DNA of 64,000 nt, taken from positions 49,906,872 through 49,970,871 of the forward strand of contig NC_134844.1 in the NCBI RefSeq assembly GCF_965363235.1, in the 5' to 3' direction. Each line of letters opens with the position of its first letter. Position 1 is the stretch's first letter. The notes beneath the pieces are model-generated. The model was not told the origin of the DNA. It saw only the letters and a program-made list of their open reading frames with translations, and did no database searches. Positions 57,406 to 64,000 of this stretch are shown here, piece by piece. A program made the position numbers and the translations under genes. The stretch comes from Mytilus galloprovincialis (Eukaryota > Mollusca > Bivalvia > Mytilida > Mytilidae).

Positions 57406-58077
57406 ATGGCGGAGGGAAGACATCGTGGTAATGGCAGACGGTCACGAGGAAAATTCAATCTAGGTGTCATAGGACGGTCAAATAGCGGAAAGTCGTCGTT
57501 TATCAAACTGATGCTGCAATCGCAGTTGGGACCGGAAAGTCCCGATATTCCTAAGACAGACTTTCTAGAGTGTACAGAAAAACGCGAGAAATTCGAAATA
57601 CCTGGTTGTTCAGTTGTATTATGGGATGTACCTGGAGTAGGAACACAAAACGAGGGCTTAGAGGGGTACGATGAAAGAATTGAAATAGAGAAATACGACG
57701 GTTTCGTTGTTTGCTGCGGCGGACCTGTTACTGAGTATGAACTTGCTTTGAATAATCTAATAGCAAGTCATGGGCGAAGATATATTTTCGTCAGAACAAA
57801 AGTTGACGCTGCTATTGAAAATGAAAAGAAGGCACATCCATCGACCTTTGACGAAGAAGAAACACTGAAGAAGTTGAGAGATGGAATTATAGAAAAACTT
57901 TCGGAAAGTGGAGTAACTGAGTTTCTCGTGAGTAATCGACACCCTGACAAATTTGACTTTGAAACGCTAAACTTTATAATATTCGATGAAGGTTCTCTAG
58001 CTTCATATATGAAGAGTTGTAATAAGAAAGTGAAAAAAGAAAACTGGAAGAGAAAACAAGTAGAATCAGATTGCTAA
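57406..58077 (+). CDS. Immunity-related GTPase (IRG)-like protein, short form
   Basis: 223 residues in one exon. The ATG lies 7 bases inside an acceptor (TGTTTTAG, exon from 57399), so a 5' UTR exon lies upstream. GTPase motifs: G1 GRSNSGKS (23-30), G3 DVPG (74-77) after LW, G4 TKVD (131-134) within YIFVRTKVDAAIENE, and G5-like LVSN (174-177) followed by FDF. The FVRTKVD context, spacing and VSN...FDF segment match IRG proteins rather than GIMAPs. IRGs are dynamin-like GTPases that act on pathogen-containing vacuoles and other membranes in vertebrates. The usual ~400-residue IRG has helical regions around the G domain; here only the G domain and a basic tail (KKVKKENWKRK) are present. No myristoylation Gly at position 2. 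It may be a short invertebrate form or a truncated copy. Confidence 0.85.
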   Translation: MAEGRHRGNGRRSRGKFNLGVIGRSNSGKSSFIKLMLQSQLGPESPDIPKTDFLECTEKREKFEIPGCSVVLWDVPGVGTQNEGLEGYDERIEIEKYDGFVVCCGGPVTEYELALNNLIASHGRRYIFVRTKVDAAIENEKKAHPSTFDEEETLKKLRDGIIEKLSESGVTEFLVSNRHPDKFDFETLNFIIFDEGSLASYMKSCNKKVKKENWKRKQVESDC

Positions 58078-58394
58078 CCATCAAATTATGCCATACAAAG
58101 TGGTATTCCTAGATCAGTCGTAACATTATATACGGCTAGACAATAATGATTTCGACGCTTTATTAAACAATATAAGCAATTTATCATAAACTTATATTCC
58201 ACTTAATTTGCATCACAGCCAATGCACAAAGCAATAATTGAACATGCAGGATTGTGGTATACCACTCGTTTTAATATGCGATATTTCGTATATGAAGTTA
58301 TCCAAGGCAAAACTAGGTGCTTGTCATTTTATGGATTGTTATTTATAATTAAAATTATATGTGTAAAATATGCGTCTATTTTTAAGTCGATTTA

Positions 58395-58400
58395 AATAAA
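58395..58400 (+). promoter_or_regulatory. Candidate polyadenylation signal of the GTPase gene
   Basis: AATAAA about 320 bases after the stop, with AATAAA-like GAATAAA just after it. Confidence 0.4.
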
Positions 58401-59752
58401 AGGAATAAACCTTTTGGTGAGTGTACAGGCGATTTTTACATTTTTAAGGATCTAGTAGAAAAAGTTGCTGAGATGCTCTCCATTCGTTGTTGTTTTCAAT
58501 TTATAGTATACAAACCACAAAAACCCTACTCCAAAATGGATACGAAAAGCTCATAATGGATAAGTATTTTAAAGGCAAAAATTCTTATAGCTCATACATA
58601 GGTAATTATACTAAATGAAAATGTCATGCTATCTTACTTTTAAAGTTTACATGATATCTAAAAATCTGCGAGATTTGCCCAAAAAAGACAGTTCACTAGC
58701 AATGGCTAGAAAATAAATATTGACCTACTTATTATATTTACTCGCGTCATTACTTCAGTTTGTCTTTAAAAACTGCTTTAGTTTTTTCTCAAATAAAAAA
58801 AAACAAACTAGTTTCTTTTATCGCCTGTGATGGTATTTGTTTAATATACGATGGAAATAATATCAAACTCGTGTTTGTAAAAGATATACATATACAAGTT
58901 TGTGGACAGAATTTAAAAGAGGAACCCATCAATGCAGCGTAAACAGTTAGATTTGTTAAAAAAAAAGTCTATAGAAAAATAAGAAGATGTTGCATGATTG
59001 ACAATGAGACAAAACTCCACAAGAGACCAAATGACACAAACATTAATAACAACTATTATAGGTCACAGTACCACTGGTGGTAAGCGGATGGTCGTAACTA
59101 AAAGTTACGGCCATCTGAATATGGGAGACAACTCTAGGGATAAGTTTTTCTTTTCCGATTTTTGTGCAGTAAAAGGTTCATTTGAGTCGAACCGCTTGTC
59201 TCATATACACATATCGTGAGTGCATTCTTATTGAAACCAAATTTGACACATAAAATCATTCCAATTTTCGTAAAATAGTCATTCAAAAATTCGAGCATGA
59301 TGGTCGTAACTTTAACTTGTGATGGTCGTAATGTCAACTATAGTATTTTGGATGATGGTCGTAACTTTGTAAGATGACCGTAACTCAAGTATTTAGACGA
59401 ACTTTTATCAAGCTATTTTAAAAGTACTGTGCACATGCATAACCATGTTAATAAACTCAGTTGTTATATAAAGTTTACTACAACAATATTATTTCATTTG
59501 TTACTCTGATAATGGTATGCAGAAATTAAGTTAAAGAATTATCAATCATACATTTTTGATATGTTCCAAACGACCATCATTTAGGAAACAGTGAAAACTG
59601 ATCAACTCGCATTAAGCCAAATATTATGTTAGGGTTGAGTATTAATATATTTTTACTGTACGTTAAGGCATAAAATTGTTGAATATTTGCTTTTAGATTT
59701 TTTTTTATTTACGACTTTTTATTTCCTGCAATCATGTCGGCAGATGAAATTA

Positions 59753-60187
59753 GAATGAAATTCAAAACAGTGTGGCTGTGGCCATTGATTGACACATTAA
59801 ATTCATTCATTGACTGGGACAATTTAGGTGAACGTTTGTCTGTAACGACCACTGCTCACTATGTACTTTTTAAAGACACTTAAACTAAGGGATCACCAAA
59901 GGTTCTCAACACCTTAATAAAGTAATTCGAAAAACTAATCAGAAATGTTTTGATTTATATCAATTATATAAATCAAAAAATAAAGGTTATTCCTGATTAA
60001 TTTTTTAAATTATTTTATAATTAAAGGCGTTAAGAAACCTTTGGTGACCCCACAGTTTAAATGTCTATCGTAGGTACGTCGTGAACAGTGGTCGTTATAG
60101 ACAAACGTTCATGTAAATTGTCCCAGTCAATGGATGAATTTGATGTGTCAATCAATGGCCACAGTCACACTGTTTTGAATTTCATTC
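59753..60187. mobile_element. 435-bp foldback MITE with TA duplication
   Basis: Ends GAATGAAATTCAAAACAGTG in inverted orientation, arms over 150 bp, flanked by TA (59751-59752, 60188-60189). Copy 1 has the empty site at 17121-17122 (GATGAAAT-TA-TTAAACG). TA target and foldback form fit a Tc1/mariner-type MITE. Confidence 0.85.
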
Positions 60188-60879
60188 TATTGAACGTACA
60201 ATTTTGAACAATCTTCTTTAATTTTTTAATCAGCTATTGCAGTTTTTATAAACCATTGGCTTTCGAATATTCGGCTTTTAGTGAATCATGATTAATGAAA
60301 ATCCACAAATGCCTGGTGTTTTTATCGTGTTGTCTTTATTTTTTATCGATTGCATGACGATCTAGCGGTATATCATTGATAATTGTTCTAAGTATTGGTT
60401 CAGAATAAAAACTTAATCCATGGTGTCGCAATGAACATCGTGTTAACCTAGAAAGTATGAATAAGGTTGAGATATTTTACAATGCTACGGGCGTTGAATT
60501 TAAGAGTAAGATCAAATATCAGTAGTTTGTAGACAGGCTTGTCGCCAGGATAATATTACAAGGTAGAACTAAATGTACTGCGGCAAATATTACATACATA
60601 TATGCAGGTATATATTTTACAATGATACACGCTTTGAATTTAAGAGTAAAATCAAATATTAGTAGTTTATAGCCAGCCTTGTAGCTAAGATAATATTACA
60701 AGGTAGAACTAAATGTACTGCGGCAACTATCACATACATATGCAGGTTGAAAATAATATTTATGTTATATGTTTATATTGTATGAATGTACTCAGATTTA
60801 AAAGACCAGCACGCTGAGTTGAAGCATAAAGATCTTTCTTTTAAATATTATCCTGGCTACAAGCTATGTATGAATACTG

Positions 60880-61608
60880 TTTGCTGAAGTCTTTTTGCTG
60901 AAATTCAAAAAAATACATTATCATCAGCATATAGTAAACAATGTGAATTGCTGACCCTCATATTCTTTAGAAAGAAGTTTAAAGAATCCATACTGTGAAG
61001 GAATTTTTTTAACTCGTGTAGTAATTTTGACTCTAAATAAGCCTCCTCTAGTAGTAGAAAGATGATCCCAAATTGTCAAGCCTGTGCCAGTATTTGATCA
61101 TAGACTCTGCAATGACAAAGTACAGAGTGAATCTACCGAGTTAAGAAAGATTGGCAAAATGTGTTTCTCTTTTGGTAACAACAAGTAAATGTTTACAAAA
61201 TTCAATATGTAGTCTTTCTGAAAGAGTCTTAGGATAAGCCTGATCTACATTTTTTTGCTGAAGTTGAAAAAATGGCAAGATCATCAGCATATGTGTAGTA
61301 AAGAATAGGCTGGTCGTGAATAAACAACAGTTGGATCAGGGGAACTTTTAACACAATCAGGAAGTTCATTTATAAAAATTTTAAACAAATTTGGACTCAA
61401 ATTGTCTCCCTTTTACTCCAACTTTAGTTCTAAAGAGATCTCTTACCATACTCTAACTATATTCAATAGCTTAAGTTTTATCTCTGGGAGAATGACAGTA
61501 TCAAAAGCCTTCTGGAAATCAACAAAGCAGGCAAACATTCTACCTTCTTTTGTATTACAATACTTATCTATAATAGTTTTTAGAATGTACATTTGGTCAG
61601 ATGGTCGT

Positions 61609-61652
<44 letters not shown>

Positions 61653-61930
61653 GTAAACCAAATTTGGCTCTCATCAATGATATGATATTTATCTAAGGAT
61701 TTACAAAGACGTGTATCAAGTATCTTATTAAAAAGGCTTCCCCAATGAATCAGTAATTATAATTCCTCGATAGTTATTAAGATCGGATGCATCATTCCCT
61801 TTATGAATTGGGAATAAAAAACGTGTGGTCCAGGGTTCATGGTATTTTCCATAAGAAAGACAACGATGTATAACGGATAGCATGGTACCAACAGGCGTAT
61901 TCAGAATTTTCTAAAACCACGGGTAATAAT
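60880..61930 (-). pseudogene. LINE reverse-transcriptase fragment
   Basis: Minus-strand pieces in order: HEPWTTRFLFPIHKGNDASD and NNYRGIIITDSLGK (about 61845-61735), then FNKILDTRLC, a 42-base A-run, FACFVDFQKAFDTV (about 61535-61495), GDNLSPNLFKIFINELPDC, and TYADDLAIFSTSAK (about 61280-61240). These are consecutive reverse-transcriptase motifs, including the YADD catalytic box. Frames change several times, so it is a dead copy. Copy 1 of the host element lacks the segment. Confidence 0.8.
61610..61651. repeat. Poly-T run (poly-A on minus strand)
   Basis: About 42 uninterrupted T within the LINE fragment, an expanded homopolymer interrupting the reverse-transcriptase frame. Confidence 0.95.
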
Positions 61931-62942
61931 TATACCTGAACTTCGAATTTGCACCTTATAATCAGCTTGACTATATACCACATGACAATACGACTTCTCA
62001 AAATCCAGGCTTAGAATAAGATGTATGTTGTTCAATTCGATTACGGACCTGCGAATTCGCGGATATGGTCTTGTCTCGATAACGATCCCCATAACATTAT
62101 TTTGACTCCTTACTTATGCTCTTTCGACTTAAAGTATTAATTTTAAATTGTAGATTTTTCTTTTAAATTCCACCTAGTAGGAACATACTAGTTTTTAAAA
62201 AGTTTATCTTTTCAATAAATGCAAAATATAAAGAAAATAAATCAGGATACTGTTATTTCATGTGATGTCAAATTTGTTAAAATCGCCTTTTCTTAATTCG
62301 TAACTAAGAATGATCATAACCAGAGCTGTGTGTTAAAATGAATTCTCCACTTTTGTGAATTTATATTGTTATTAAAGTTAACAGCTTATAATTAGTTGCC
62401 TCTTGGTTGATTTTATACATTATATTTTAAGTAACAGTGACTGGTCATTTCATTTTGTATTGGGTTTTTTTTTTCGATTCGTTCCAATTTTCTTTCCTTT
62501 CGCCCTTTACAGGTATCCCTCTCTTCACCTCTTTTAGTTTTTATCATTTAGTGAAATCAACTTCACAAATATATCATATAATATATTCATATAACAAAAG
62601 ACACGTTTAAAACTATTGACTTGTCTCATTAGGTCCTATTTAATAAAGAGTTACGACCATCACAATTTTAAGTTACGACCATCCTGAACATTTTTGTTTT
62701 TTTAGTTACGACCATCATGCTCGAATTATTGAATGATCATTTTACGAAAATTGAAATGTTTTTATGTATCAAATTTTGTTTCAATATCAACGCACTGATG
62801 ATTAGTATGTATGAGACAAGCGGTTTTACTGAAACATTTTTTTACTGCACGAAAATCGGAAAAGAAAAATGTATCCCTAGAGTTGTCTCCCATCTTCAGA
62901 TGGTCGTAACTTTAAGTTACCACCATCCGCTTACCACCAGTG

Positions 62943-63070
62943 AGTACGGGTATCAACAATGAACAAACGCTCTACAACATAGCCAGCTATAAAAGGTATT
63001 GAAATGACAAATTTAAACAATTCAAGCGAGAAAAATAACGGGACTAATTTATGTACGAAAAAAAGGACAA
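62943..63070 (+). repeat. Right half of the mussel repeat split by copy 2
   Basis: Continues from 58985-59071: ATAGCCAGCTATAAAAGG and ACTAATTTATGTACGAAA match the 4080-4400 family. Confidence 0.7.
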
Positions 63071-63370
63071 ATGATTTATTAATATTAATAAATAGGGAAT
63101 AAATTCCACAACGGCTTGCCATTGGCGAAAACCAAAGATTAATGTACATACAATGCAAATTATAAACTCTAAAGGTTGTAAGATTATCGAAGAGACATTG
63201 TATTCAAAGTCCGACAAAACTTTATGTAGTGGTTAAAAGGGCATGTTAAAATCTTGATGAACGAAATCCTTCATTTTTTTATTGGCGTTCTAAATGGTGG
63301 GATTAAATTCGACGCCTCTTTCGGGGACTGTGCCTAGCAATTTTGCACGTAATAAAAGAGCACACGAAAC

Positions 63371-63488
<118 letters not shown>

Positions 63489-63489
63489 G

Positions 63490-64000
63490 AAGCCGTTTGC
63501 AAGGCGAAATTTATCTCATCAATCTCTCTTTCCCCAGACCTGGTAGTTCTAATTTCAAGTTGCTTATCCTGATCGACATTCTCTGTAGATCAAAATTATT
63601 CAAAAAGGGTATATTGTCCCAAAAATGTGTAAAATACTTGTCACTGGACATTTAGAAAACGACGACATATTTTAGCATAATAAAGTTTACCAATTCCAGT
63701 AACTCATTTTGTCCCTTACTCTAACTACAGCTGAGGTACAACCATGTACAAATGTTGATGAAAGTATTTTACGACCTGGACTACCTATCTTGTTCGGTCG
63801 AGAGATTACATTTTTACATGCTGACATGCATACTTATACAAACTATTATATTTTGTCACATCGAGTGTTTTTTTTTAAGTAAATACAATATGGACATCAA
63901 TTAATAAACGGGATGACTTTTTTATATTCTGGGGGCACCAAGATGATTTTTCTGACACAGAATATTCCTTTCGTCTGTTGCTTAATTAGATTTCTGTTCG
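63490..64000. other. Unassigned sequence at window end
   Basis: No gene or named repeat recognised. Confidence 0.4.

Larger units (their letters stand above)
59072..62942. mobile_element. 'GATGGTCGTAAC' inverted-repeat element, copy 2 (3.87 kb)
   Basis: Same ends (CACTGGTGGTAAGCGGATGG) and arms as 16422-18873. AGTAC flanks both sides (59067-59071, 62943-62947). Removing the element restores the consensus of the mussel 'GGTCAC.GTACGG' repeat it landed in. It shares internal sequence with copy 1 (GTACTGCGGCAACTAT, ACGGACCTGCGAATTCGCGG). It is longer because it carries a MITE (59753-60187) and a LINE fragment (about 60880-61930). Confidence 0.85.

Noticed and set aside
57406..58077. GIMAP/AIG1 family for the GTPase
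   Set aside because: The FVRTKVD G4 context and the VSN...FDF segment match IRG; the AIG1 conserved box is not seen.

Overview
The window looks like nuclear DNA of a marine mussel, most likely Mytilus or a close relative. It is AT-rich and intron-rich, has few genes, and is packed with short dispersed repeats of the kinds I know from Mytilus: the 'ACGCCAGACGCG...TCATCAGTGACGCT' repeat, the 'GTGCCAATGAGACAAC' / 'TACGGCCTTCAACA' repeat, and the bivalve 'CTGGCCCAAAGGGCCAAG' repeat. The species call rests on recognition only. No rRNA, tRNA or bacterial gene was seen.

Three genes are supported. (1) On the minus strand, a B-box/coiled-coil TRIM-like gene starts at 23145 and appears to end at 760 in an IRS/Dok-type PTB-domain exon. 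Its main exon is split by a 14.8-kb transposable element (7932-22771) flanked by a perfect 6-bp target duplication; the two halves rejoin in frame once one duplication copy is removed. (2) On the plus strand, seven exons with consistent phases (30546-42688) encode a secreted fibrinogen-related lectin-like protein of about 420 aa: signal peptide, PAN/apple-like region, small Cys-rich module, Sushi-like module, fibrinogen C-terminal domain. (3) On the plus strand, 57406-58077 is a one-exon GTPase of the immunity-related GTPase (IRG) type. Families of all three kinds are linked to innate immunity in bivalves.

Layout: 1-7300 is the putative last exon plus a long intron with dispersed repeats. 7932-22771 is the long-inverted-repeat element, with other elements nested in it (two 5-bp-duplication elements, a hAT fossil, a retroelement fragment, a 'GATGGTCGTAAC' element). 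23150-30545 is intergenic and holds a foldback element. 30546-42688 is the fibrinogen-related gene, with a Tc1-like transposon and several small inverted-repeat elements in its introns and a tandem array of decayed exon starts just before exon 4. 42690-57398 is a repeat field with a degraded duplication of about 3.2 kb. 58080-64000 holds a second, larger copy of the 'GATGGTCGTAAC' element carrying a TA-target MITE and a LINE reverse-transcriptase fragment.

The strongest unusual signals are the in-exon insertion with its restorable frame, the apparent B-box/coiled-coil/PTB gene architecture, the seven-fold array of splice-acceptor-plus-exon-start units, the paired loss of a normally conserved disulphide in the fibrinogen domain, and several unrelated inverted-repeat element families whose ends are made of short tandem words.
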